In this document: piece after piece, positions 9,157 through 17,492 of the stretch
Position numbering within the stretch: position 1 is the first letter of the stretch
How the letters are laid out: every line of letters begins with the position of its first letter
NCBI RefSeq assembly: GCF_014200605.1
Contig: NZ_JACHCE010000004.1
Location: 447,619 to 511,618 of the forward strand
Direction: 5' to 3'
DNA: 64,000 nucleotides
DNA from: Pedobacter cryoconitis
GTDB lineage: Bacteria > Bacteroidota > Bacteroidia > Sphingobacteriales > Sphingobacteriaceae
Translations under genes and position numbers: made by a program
Notes under the pieces: generated by a model
What the model was told of the DNA's origin: nothing
Seen by the model: only the letters and a program-made list of their open reading frames with translations
Databases searched by the model: none

Positions 9157-9987
9157 CTATGCCGCTATTTTTTTCTTTGTATTTCCAAAAGACTGTGTAA
9201 TACGATCCAGGATAATCGCCAGGATCACTACTGCAATACCACCTTCAAATCCTAATCCTATTTTCAACTGTGTAATTCCTTTCAAAACCACCTCTCCCAG
9301 TCCGCCGGCAGCAATCATGGCCGAAATAACCACCATAGAAAGCGCCATCATAATTGTCTGGTTCACACCAGCCAATATCGTTGGCAAGGCTAAAGGCAAT
9401 TCCACTTTAAAAAGCAATTGTCCTGGCGTTGCCCCAAATGAACGGGTAGCTTCCACTATTTCTTTAGGCACCTGGCTAATTCCCAATGTAGTTAAACGAA
9501 CTGCAGGGGGCATCGCAAATATAATTGTTGCAAACGCTCCGGGTACTTTCCCCAGTCCAAAGAACAATACTGCCGGTATCAGGTAAACAAAAGCCGGCAT
9601 TGTCTGCATTAAATCCAGTACCGGGCGCATGATTTTTCCGGCAAGAGGATTTTTAGCAGCCCATATTCCCATCGGTACGCCCATTAATAAAGCTATAAAA
9701 GCGGCAGATAAAATCAGCGCCAGAGTTGCCATCGTTTGTCCCCAGTAACCCATTGCCCAAATCAGGGTTAGTCCTAAAATGGTAAATATCGTCACACCCA
9801 AACCAGTACGTTTCCAAGCCAGAAAAGCCACCAGTAAGATGATCACATAAAACGGGGGGAACATTAATACCCATTCCACCGAGTCTACAACAGAGATCAC
9901 AATGATCTTTATGATATTAAATAAGGCTCCAAAATTGCTGGTAAGCCAGTTTATAAATTCTTCTATATAAGGTCCTATATGTATCAT
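9157..9987 (-). CDS. Glycine betaine ABC transporter permease (ProW/OpuAB type)
   Basis: A 276-aa inner-membrane protein with six or seven hydrophobic helices and the binding-protein-dependent permease loop at about residues 177-210 (EATRSFGATPGQLLFKVELPLALP), which contacts the ATPase. MPPAVRLTTLGI and MALSMVVISAMIAAGGLGE are typical of the OpuAB/ProW group. It starts 1 bp past the stop of the ATPase gene and the binding-protein gene follows about 70 bp on, so the three are clearly one transporter. Quaternary-amine import protects against osmotic stress or feeds carbon and nitrogen metabolism. Confidence 0.93.
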   Translation of the reverse strand: MIHIGPYIEEFINWLTSNFGALFNIIKIIVISVVDSVEWVLMFPPFYVIILLVAFLAWKRTGLGVTIFTILGLTLIWAMGYWGQTMATLALILSAAFIALLMGVPMGIWAAKNPLAGKIMRPVLDLMQTMPAFVYLIPAVLFFGLGKVPGAFATIIFAMPPAVRLTTLGISQVPKEIVEATRSFGATPGQLLFKVELPLALPTILAGVNQTIMMALSMVVISAMIAAGGLGEVVLKGITQLKIGLGFEGGIAVVILAIILDRITQSFGNTKKKIAA

Positions 9988-9988
9988 A

Positions 9989-11227
9989 TTATATTACTTC
10001 GTTTTGTAAATTATCAATTGAATTTCCGTTCACATTTTCCCAGGAAGTCCCGGTGGTTTCTATAAGCAAAGAAGTCTGTGCTACGATTCCAAGCAGTTTA
10101 TTAGTTTTTATATCGACAATGGGTACTGCCCTACCATTCTCCGCAATAAACGGAAGCATTTGTTCTACGGTAGTTTCCGGATAAGCAACTGGAATATCTT
10201 TAATAATAGCCAGTTCTATGGTATGATGGCCTTTAGCTTTCAGTTCAAGAATATCTTTTAGATAAACAAAACCAAGGAAATGTTTATCAACCGAAACCGC
10301 TGGTAAAGTAGTCAGTCCTGAAGAACGCATTTTTCTTAAAGTCCCCTCTACCCCATCTTTCTTAAAAATGGCTACTGTTGGTTTATCAAATAAAAGGCTG
10401 GCAGCAGTAATGATCGTTTTCCGGTCTACTTTTTCTACAAAAGAGGACACATAGTCATCTGCCGGATTAGTTAAAATATCCTCGGGAGTACCAATCTGAA
10501 TGACTTCACCATCTTTCATAATGACAATACGGTCACCCAAACGAATAGCTTCGTCAAGATCATGCGTAATAAAAACAATAGTTTTATGCATTTTCTCCTG
10601 CAAATCAATCAGTTCGTCCTGCATTTGCGTACGGATCAGCGGATCAAGTGCTGAAAAAGCCTCATCCATTAAAAGGATCTCAGGATCATTGGCCAAAGCC
10701 CTCGCTAAGCCAACACGCTGCTGCATTCCACCAGAAAGTTCTGAAGTATTCTGATGCTCATAGCCTTTCAGACTAACCATCTCAATAACTTCCTGAGCTT
10801 TTGCTTCCCGCTCTTCTTTTGGAATATCCTGTAACTCTAAACCGAAAGCGACATTTTCCAATACCGTCCGGTGAGGCAACAGACCAAAATTCTGGAAAAC
10901 CATGGCCATCTCTTTTTTACGGACATTCTGTAACTCCTTATCTCCAAGACTGGTAATATTTACATCGTTCAGAATTACGTTTCCCGAAGTCGGTTCAATC
11001 AAGCGGTTAAAACATCTCAGTAAACTGGATTTACCACTTCCTGACAAACCCATAATCACAAAGAATTCACCTTTTTCTATATTGAAACTGGCATTCTTTA
11101 CCGCTACTGTACAACCTGTTTCTTTCAGGATCTCAGCTTTAGTTTTTCCTTGCTTTAATAGTGCAAGCGCCTTCTCTTTTTCTTTACCGAATATGAGTGT
11201 AAGGTCTTCTATCTTAAGTTTAGACAT
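9989..11227 (-). CDS. Glycine betaine ABC transporter ATP-binding protein with CBS domains (ProV/OpuAA type)
   Basis: A 412-aa ATPase: Walker [10 protein letters not shown] (about 59-67), Q-loop [10 protein letters not shown], signature LSGGMQQRV, Walker B EILLMDEA and the H-loop ITHDLDEA. The N-terminal [20 protein letters not shown] helix is typical of OpuAA/ProV. The last ~130 residues are a CBS pair ([15 protein letters not shown] and LPAVSV...KDILEL segments). In OpuA of Lactococcus, CBS domains gate the transporter by ionic strength, so osmotic gating is a reasonable inference. The gene follows the porin gene after 17 bp and nearly abuts the permease gene. Confidence 0.94.
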   Translation of the reverse strand: MSKLKIEDLTLIFGKEKEKALALLKQGKTKAEILKETGCTVAVKNASFNIEKGEFFVIMGLSGSGKSSLLRCFNRLIEPTSGNVILNDVNITSLGDKELQNVRKKEMAMVFQNFGLLPHRTVLENVAFGLELQDIPKEEREAKAQEVIEMVSLKGYEHQNTSELSGGMQQRVGLARALANDPEILLMDEAFSALDPLIRTQMQDELIDLQEKMHKTIVFITHDLDEAIRLGDRIVIMKDGEVIQIGTPEDILTNPADDYVSSFVEKVDRKTIITAASLLFDKPTVAIFKKDGVEGTLRKMRSSGLTTLPAVSVDKHFLGFVYLKDILELKAKGHHTIELAIIKDIPVAYPETTVEQMLPFIAENGRAVPIVDIKTNKLLGIVAQTSLLIETTGTSWENVNGNSIDNLQNEVI

Positions 11228-11244
11228 AGTATAGATGTTATATG

Positions 11245-12420
11245 TTAAAAATAATAACCGATATTAATGTTGAACCGGCTGCTCCATTTTGAATCCGGGT
11301 TACCTGTTGATAATCCGTTTTGCCAGTCTGGCCCTAACCAGGGCTGATTTTTTCCTGCTGCCCAGTCTACATAGGTCACCAGATTCCCTGCATTGATCAT
11401 ACAGCCTAATACATTCATCTGTGTATCTTTGAAATCTGCCTGAGGCTTATTCATATAAGAATAGTTCTCATAAAAGACAAGCGACTTTATTGGGCCCAGT
11501 TTAACTGGCTGTGTATAAGCAAAAGATGCAGTATGCAGGTAAGCTTTTCGGGCTACATCGTACGATGAACCATAGGCTGCCAGCTGTACTATATTTTTAT
11601 ACTGAACCGAATCAGATAAATTATACTGATAGTACATAGACTGTAGCTTAACATTAACCCTGCCAAAAGTCAGGTCTGTATGTAAAGCAGCGGCCCATCT
11701 TGCGCCCATTCTCCCTGTAGGAACATTATATACTCCGCCAAGCATCCCCGAAACACCAATCTTTTTATCTTCTGCCAGCAGATATTCTGTTTTGATATTA
11801 CCCTGATTAACTTCTTTATTTCTGCCCGCAACATCATAAGAATAACGGGAAGGATCTGTTTCAGATTTATCTCCAAAATTCAGCTCCATAGCATTTTTAA
11901 AGAAAGCAATATCATAGACCCAGCGGTTTCTGCGCTGATGAAAATTAACTCCCATAGAGAATTTATCTTCGAAACCTACATAATATGGAAGGTTAAAAAA
12001 CCAGTTATGTGAGTTATAGGCTGTATTACCAAATGGATTCTGAACCAGTCCTATATCCATGCGGGTACTATCATTGAAATGATATCTTACATAACCTTCT
12101 TTCAGAAAACTCCCTCCAAAATCTTTGGAGTAAAAGCGATATTCTGCGTGGAAATCTAATTTTTTATAAGCGACGTCTGCATTGATCCGGAACATATCCA
12201 GGCCAAAATCACCGCCTCTTTTCACTTGTTCTTTTTTCCAGGAAGAAAGATTGTAGTTGAATCTTAATGCACCGCCGATTTTCAGTACCGGTTTGTCTGG
12301 ACGCTGAGGGATAATCGTTGTATCCTTTTTTACTGATGTAGAGTCTTGCGCTATTAATGTAATGGGTAAAATAACGGTAAATACTATACAGCTTAATAAA
12401 TGCTGTAATCTTATTTTCAT
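11245..12420 (-). CDS. Outer-membrane porin-like beta-barrel linked to betaine uptake
   Basis: A 391-aa protein with a signal peptide ending at LIAQDS, a short Ser/Thr/Pro-rich linker, then about 350 residues of alternating aromatic and polar beta-strand pattern ending in the outer-membrane signature NINIGYYF with C-terminal Phe. Repeated strands such as [33 protein letters not shown] and [14 protein letters not shown] suggest a 16-strand OprP/OprO-like porin. It is the first gene of the operon, 17 bp ahead of the ATPase gene. Uptake of osmolytes normally uses general porins, so a dedicated channel in the operon is notable. The barrel call is strong; substrate specificity is inferred only from context. 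Confidence 0.82.
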   Translation of the reverse strand: MKIRLQHLLSCIVFTVILPITLIAQDSTSVKKDTTIIPQRPDKPVLKIGGALRFNYNLSSWKKEQVKRGGDFGLDMFRINADVAYKKLDFHAEYRFYSKDFGGSFLKEGYVRYHFNDSTRMDIGLVQNPFGNTAYNSHNWFFNLPYYVGFEDKFSMGVNFHQRRNRWVYDIAFFKNAMELNFGDKSETDPSRYSYDVAGRNKEVNQGNIKTEYLLAEDKKIGVSGMLGGVYNVPTGRMGARWAAALHTDLTFGRVNVKLQSMYYQYNLSDSVQYKNIVQLAAYGSSYDVARKAYLHTASFAYTQPVKLGPIKSLVFYENYSYMNKPQADFKDTQMNVLGCMINAGNLVTYVDWAAGKNQPWLGPDWQNGLSTGNPDSKWSSRFNINIGYYF

Positions 12421-13063
12421 AATTTTTTATTCCTTTTTCAATAGTCATAAAACTTGCAGGAGAAGCTTGTTCAAGGCTTAAGAGCGAATAGACCCGTGCA
12501 GGTTTTATATAAATAATTTATATATGCAGGCCGAATTGCCGCATACCATAAAATGCTTTAAATAAAACATTAACTAACAAATATCCCGGGCGTAAATACC
12601 CTGAATATTTAAACAGAAATTGTGCTGTTTCTTTCTAGAATTTAACGCTCAGATGGCGTCTTTAACAGCGGACGTTTAAACTAAAAACATTACAAAGGTA
12701 AGCAAAATTTATGTGTTTTTAGCCCCTGTGACCAATATTGGCTTAGAACCGACCCGATTTTACGGTCCGAAATCAAGAAAAAAAACAATTAATTTAAGCC
12801 GGTTTTAAGGCTTAAAAAAGACGAATAATTCTAAGCCGGTTTCACAGAAAAAACCATGCACCATCAATTATTGATATGCTCAAAAAAAAGTGGGCATACG
12901 TAAAATAAAGAATGATTTTTGCGCATATCCACCCCTATCGAAAGGCTTTGTTTTCCCTTGAATACGGATCATAATTTCAGCTGTTCAGGGCAGTCAATCC
13001 GGCTCTTGAACAAGGGGCAAAAATCACACCTTTAAAATAGACGGTATTTTATTTTGTTTTTTT
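12421..13063. other. Long leader region of the betaine operon with possible RNA structure
   Basis: This 643-bp gap has no convincing gene. Close to the porin start on the minus strand, arms at 12449-12458 and 12497-12506 pair over 10 bp with one mismatch and enclose a smaller imperfect hairpin at 12463-12479. An AT palindrome (tatataaataatttatata) lies at about 12507-12525. This could be a structured 5' leader; it matches no riboswitch class I know. The far part, next to 13063, shows nothing. Confidence 0.35.
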
Positions 13064-13528
13064 TTATTTTTCGAAATATTCAAAGCTGAAATTTAGCAAA
13101 TCTGGCTCCGGACCGGACTCTTTTACCGATTTTTTATCCGCAGCTAAGAACTGTTTAAAGATGCTTAATGAGAGGGGTAATCCGTTTTCCATATTAAACA
13201 CCAGATGGTCCCGGCGGGCACCTACTGTTTTGTCCAGAATCAGGTTCCCCTGTTCATCTTTGAAAAAGCTTTCCGTCATGATATTTATTTCATCATCATC
13301 CGGATGCTCCTTATAATGGATCGTAAATAGCAATTCCCAGTTCGTATTAGAATAAATGGTTGCCGGTGAAGACAGTTTATCGTTCGGCTTATTTACTTTA
13401 TGAAAAACCCTGCCTTTGCGGATATAGCGGTCTCTGGAATGATTACCAACAGCAATCACCGTATCCCCTGCATAATAAAATCTATTGATACGGCTCCCAT
13501 GGTTTATAAACTCATAGGGGTGCCCCAT
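13064..13528 (-). CDS. Hypothetical protein, probably frameshifted near its N-terminus
   Basis: The open frame gives 154 aa from ATG 13528, with no recognised family. The N-terminal part has alternating beta-like segments (RFYYAGDTVIAVGNHSRDRYI, TNWELLFTIHYKEH), and there is no signal peptide or membrane segment. A better start lies upstream: ATG at 13589, preceded by aaagagg, opens a second frame reading MRGQWTEMRRLKDTFF and VTCKDGAP before stopping at 13512. Deleting one base of the run of four C (plus-strand g at 13517-13520) would join KDGAP directly to YEFINHG and give an intact ~175-aa protein. I therefore infer one gene, 13064-13589, broken by a 1-base change in a homopolymer: a sequencing error, a real mutation or programmed slippage. 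Confidence 0.6.
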   Translation of the reverse strand: MGHPYEFINHGSRINRFYYAGDTVIAVGNHSRDRYIRKGRVFHKVNKPNDKLSSPATIYSNTNWELLFTIHYKEHPDDDEINIMTESFFKDEQGNLILDKTVGARRDHLVFNMENGLPLSLSIFKQFLAADKKSVKESGPEPDLLNFSFEYFEK

Positions 13529-13608
13529 CTTTACAGGTCACAAAAAAGGTATCTTTTAGCCTACGCATTTCCGTCCATTGCCCTCTCATAAAAACCTCTT
13601 TATAGCAA

Positions 13609-13649
13609 TACGGCCCGATTACTATACAAAGATAGTACATCGGGCCGTA
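13609..13649 (-). terminator. Long stem-loop between purL and the small gene
   Basis: tacggcccgat at 13609-13619 pairs with atcgggccgta at 13639-13649, and the intervening bases tactat and atagta extend the stem. It lies 60 bp beyond the purL stop on the same strand and just ahead of the small gene's ATG at 13589, so it can end the purL transcript. Confidence 0.7.
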
Positions 13650-13653
13650 ATAG

Positions 13654-13677
13654 AGGACCTGTCTAAAAACAGGTCCT
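13654..13677 (-). terminator. Second stem-loop after purL
   Basis: A perfect 9-bp stem, aggacctgt at 13654-13662 and acaggtcct at 13669-13677, with a 6-nt loop, about 30 bp past the purL stop codon. It is in tandem with the larger stem-loop at 13609-13649. Confidence 0.7.
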
Positions 13678-13709
13678 GAATATAATCAATAAGCTATTTC
13701 AGCAAATAC

Positions 13710-16700
13710 TTATTTCTCTAATTTCTCAATCCATTTCCTTGCATTTACAAAGGCTTCCATCCATGGAGAAACTTCATCTTTACGTCCCTGTGGATAATTA
13801 GCCCAGTGCCATTGGAACAATGAACGCTCAATATGCGGCATCATCACCAAATGTCTTCCTGTCTGGTCACATAACATGGCTGTATTGTAATCAGATCCGT
13901 TAGGGTTAGCCGGATAGCTTTCATAAGCATATTTGGATACGATATTGTATTTCCCTTCTGCATATGGCATCTGGAACTTACCTTCACCATGTGAAATCCA
14001 TACCCCTAAAGTACTTCCTGCTAAAGTAGAAAGCATTACTGAGTTATTTTCCTGTATCGTTAATGACGTAAAACCACTCTCATGTTTCGCACTGTCATTA
14101 TGCAGCATTTTAGGTTTTTCTTCATGATCTTCATTGATCAGGCCAAGCTCTATAAACAACTGACAGCCATTACAAATACCAACAGATAAAGTATCTTCAC
14201 GTTTAAAGAAGTTCTCCAGTGCATTTTTCGCTTTCTCATTGTACAAGAACGCTCCTGCCCAGCCTTTAGCCGACCCTAACACATCCGAGTTAGAGAATCC
14301 ACCTACAGCACCGATAAACTGAATATCTTCCAGTGTCTCTCTGCCTGAGATTAAGTCAGTCATATGTACATCTTTCACATCAAAACCAGCCAAATACATC
14401 GCATTTGCTAATTCTCTTTCAGAGTTACTACCTTTTTCACGGATAACTGCCGCTTTAGGTCTTGGTTTAGATGGATCAATAACTGGCTTCCTTCCATCAA
14501 AACTCAATGGGAAGCTATAGTTTAATACATGGTTTTTATAGTTATCAAAACGCTCTTTAGCTTTAACAGGACCACTTTGTTTCTGATCAAGCAGGTAAGA
14601 AGTTTTAAACCATACATCACGTAAATGATCAATATCAAAACTCCATTGACCAGCAGTATTTTTAACTGTTAACTCAGCGTTCTCAGTTACGTTACCTATT
14701 TTATGGTAAACTACCCCATTAGCTTCAAGAACTGCTTCAGCAGTCGCATCCGCCTGGAATACGATACCGATATTCTCCGCAAAAAGTGTTTCTATAATAT
14801 CCTGATCTCCTAAAACAGAAAGATCAAGGGAAGCACCCAGGTTGCGGTCTGCAAAACACAATTCCAAGAGTGTAGTAATTAAACCACCGCTACCTATATC
14901 ATGTCCTGCCTGGATTTTACCAGCTTTAATTAATTCCTGTAAAGTATTAAAAGTAGTTTTGAATTGTCCTGCATCTAAAACGTCAGGCGTTTCAGTACCT
15001 ATTTTATTTAAGATCTGTGCAAATGACGATCCACCTAATTTATAACGGTCTGCTGAAAGATTGATATAATAGATTGCACCACCATTTTTGCGTAAAACAG
15101 GCTCTACAACTGCGGTAATATCATCACAATGACCAGCAGCAGAGATAATCACTGTACCTGGTGCGATAACCTCACCGTCTTTATATTTTTGTTTCATTGA
15201 TAAAGAGTCTTTACCAGTAGGGATATTAATACCTAAACTGATCGCAAACTCTGAACAAGCTTTTACTGCTTTATATAAACGGGCATCTTCACCTTCGTTT
15301 TTACAGGCCCACATCCAGTTGGCCGAAAGTGAAATACTTTCCAGACCATCTTTTAAAGGAGCCCAAACGATATTAGAAAGAGATTCAGCAATGGCATTTC
15401 TGCTACCTGCAGCCGGATCAATCAATGCTGAAAGCGGTGCATGACCGATTGAAGTGGCAATACCGTCTTTACCCTGAAAATCCAATGCCATTACCCCACA
15501 GTTATTCAGTGGTAATTGTAAAGGACCTGCACATTGCTGTTTAGCTACACGGCCACCCACACAACGGTCAACTTTATTAGTTAACCAGTCTTTACTTGCT
15601 ACAGCCTCTAATTGTAATACCTGCTCCAGGTAAGTACTCAGCTGAGCAGTATCATAAGCTACCGGCTCATATTTCCTGTCTACTGTTTTATCCTGCATGA
15701 TTACCTTTGGAGAACTGCCAAACATATCTTCCATTTTCAGATCCATTGGTTTAGATCCGTTAGTAGCCGACTCAAAAGTAAAACGGTGATCTCCGGTCAC
15801 TTCACCTACAGTATACATTGGAGCCCTTTCACGGTCCGCAATTTTTTGCAGGGTATCTATATTTTCTTTACTGATCACTAGCCCCATACGTTCCTGAGAC
15901 TCGTTCCCAATAATTTCTTTCGCTGAAAGCGTTGGATCACCTACCGGCAATTTATCCAGATCAATCTTTCCGCCGGTTTCTTCAACCAGTTCCGAAAGAC
16001 AGTTCAGGTGACCACCTGCTCCATGATCATGGATAGATACAATCGTATTGTGATCGCTTTCTACCATACCACGTACTGCATTGGCAACTCTTTTCTGCAT
16101 TTCAGGATTAGAACGCTGAATCGCATTCAATTCAATACCTGAACCTAAAGCTCCTGTATCGGCAGATGATACCGCAGCACCACCCATTCCTATTCTATAA
16201 TTTTCTCCGCCTAATACAACGATTTTATCATTCAGTGCAGGTTTTGCTTTTTTAGCCTGATCAGCCTTTCCATAACCTACCCCGCCTGCCTGCATAATTA
16301 CTTTATCATAACCCAGCTTTCTTGCGTCTTCTTCATGCTCAAAAGTCAGGATTGAACCTGTGATCAGCGGCTGACCGAATTTGTTACCAAAATCAGAAGC
16401 CCCGTTCGAAGCTTTAATCAGGATATCCATTGGGGTCTGATATAACCAGTCTCTTTCATTCACTGCTTTTTCCCATGGACGATTTTCTTCCAGACGAGAG
16501 AAAGAAGTCATATAAACAGCTGTTCCTGCCAAAGGCAATGAACCCTGTCCACCTGCTAACCTGTCTCTGATTTCACCACCAGAACCAGTTGCTGCACCAT
16601 TGAATGGTTCTACAGTAGTAGGAAAGTTATGTGTTTCTGCTTTCAGTGAGATTACTGAATCAAAATCTTTCAATTCATAGTATTCCGGTACATCAGCTCT

Positions 16701-17375
16701 TTTAGGTGCAAACTGCTGAACTCTCGGGCCTTTAACGAAGGCTACGTTATCTTTATATGCTGAAACAATGCCATTAGGGTTTGTTTCAGATGTTTTACGG
16801 ATAAGTTTGAATAATGACAAAGGCTGTTCTTCCCCATCAATCACAAAGGTACCGTTGAAAATCTTGTGACGGCAATGTTCTGAGTTAACCTGAGAAAAAC
16901 CGAATACTTCGGAATCTGTTAATTTACGTCCCAGTTTCTCTGCTAACCTGTTTAAATAATCTACTTCTTCTTCACTTAATGAAAGACCTTCCTGTTGATT
17001 ATACGCTGCTACATCATCAATTTCCAGGATAGATTCTGGCTGGATGCTGATTGTATAGATTTCCTGATTAAGCTCGCTGTATTTCTGGAACAGCATCGGG
17101 TCAAAATCAGTAAAGTCTGCAGACGTATTTTTAAATTCCTCAATTCTGATGATCCCATGAATATCCATATTCTGGGTAATTTCAACAGCATTCGTGCTCC
17201 ATGGAGTTATCATTGCAGCGCGCGGACCAATAAAGAACTCCGTTAAAACGGTTTCTTGTTTGAATTGGGCCCCGCCAAACAGCCAAGTTAACTTTGAAAT
17301 ATCTGACGATGAGAGAGTTTGCTCTGATTGTAAAGCAAAAACGGTATTATGCTCGTTGGAGAAGAAATAAATCAT
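13710..17375 (-). CDS. purL: Phosphoribosylformylglycinamidine synthase (large, single-chain)
   Basis: A 1221-aa enzyme of the fourth step of purine synthesis: FGAR + glutamine + ATP to FGAM. It has the single-chain architecture: an N-terminal PurS-like part, a linker with GFSQVNSEHCRHKIFNG, two AIRS-type synthetase halves (SLKAETHNFPTTVEPFNGA; GVMALDFQGKDG and GKDSLSMKQKY), and a C-terminal class I glutaminase domain from about residue 974. The glutaminase triad is visible as Cys1068 (SVGICNGCQ), His1181 and Glu1183 (PHIER). The length is a little below that of E. coli PurL. It is flanked by its own stem-loops and is not in a pur cluster, as is common in this phylum. A cytoplasmic housekeeping gene. 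Confidence 0.98.
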   Translation of the reverse strand: MIYFFSNEHNTVFALQSEQTLSSSDISKLTWLFGGAQFKQETVLTEFFIGPRAAMITPWSTNAVEITQNMDIHGIIRIEEFKNTSADFTDFDPMLFQKYSELNQEIYTISIQPESILEIDDVAAYNQQEGLSLSEEEVDYLNRLAEKLGRKLTDSEVFGFSQVNSEHCRHKIFNGTFVIDGEEQPLSLFKLIRKTSETNPNGIVSAYKDNVAFVKGPRVQQFAPKRADVPEYYELKDFDSVISLKAETHNFPTTVEPFNGAATGSGGEIRDRLAGGQGSLPLAGTAVYMTSFSRLEENRPWEKAVNERDWLYQTPMDILIKASNGASDFGNKFGQPLITGSILTFEHEEDARKLGYDKVIMQAGGVGYGKADQAKKAKPALNDKIVVLGGENYRIGMGGAAVSSADTGALGSGIELNAIQRSNPEMQKRVANAVRGMVESDHNTIVSIHDHGAGGHLNCLSELVEETGGKIDLDKLPVGDPTLSAKEIIGNESQERMGLVISKENIDTLQKIADRERAPMYTVGEVTGDHRFTFESATNGSKPMDLKMEDMFGSSPKVIMQDKTVDRKYEPVAYDTAQLSTYLEQVLQLEAVASKDWLTNKVDRCVGGRVAKQQCAGPLQLPLNNCGVMALDFQGKDGIATSIGHAPLSALIDPAAGSRNAIAESLSNIVWAPLKDGLESISLSANWMWACKNEGEDARLYKAVKACSEFAISLGINIPTGKDSLSMKQKYKDGEVIAPGTVIISAAGHCDDITAVVEPVLRKNGGAIYYINLSADRYKLGGSSFAQILNKIGTETPDVLDAGQFKTTFNTLQELIKAGKIQAGHDIGSGGLITTLLELCFADRNLGASLDLSVLGDQDIIETLFAENIGIVFQADATAEAVLEANGVVYHKIGNVTENAELTVKNTAGQWSFDIDHLRDVWFKTSYLLDQKQSGPVKAKERFDNYKNHVLNYSFPLSFDGRKPVIDPSKPRPKAAVIREKGSNSERELANAMYLAGFDVKDVHMTDLISGRETLEDIQFIGAVGGFSNSDVLGSAKGWAGAFLYNEKAKNALENFFKREDTLSVGICNGCQLFIELGLINEDHEEKPKMLHNDSAKHESGFTSLTIQENNSVMLSTLAGSTLGVWISHGEGKFQMPYAEGKYNIVSKYAYESYPANPNGSDYNTAMLCDQTGRHLVMMPHIERSLFQWHWANYPQGRKDEVSPWMEAFVNARKWIEKLEK

Positions 17376-17492
17376 GGTATGTTTTTATGGCGCAAATTTA
17401 ATTTAAAAAAATTCTATGCCGTTATATATTGCAAAAATAGATGCAACAATTTGCAAATTCTACTTTAATATGTAGAATCACAGGGGTTTTTA

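Noticed and set aside
12421-12560. Known riboswitch ahead of the betaine operon
   Set aside because: The pairing is short and imperfect and matches no class I can name; kept only as a possible RNA structure.
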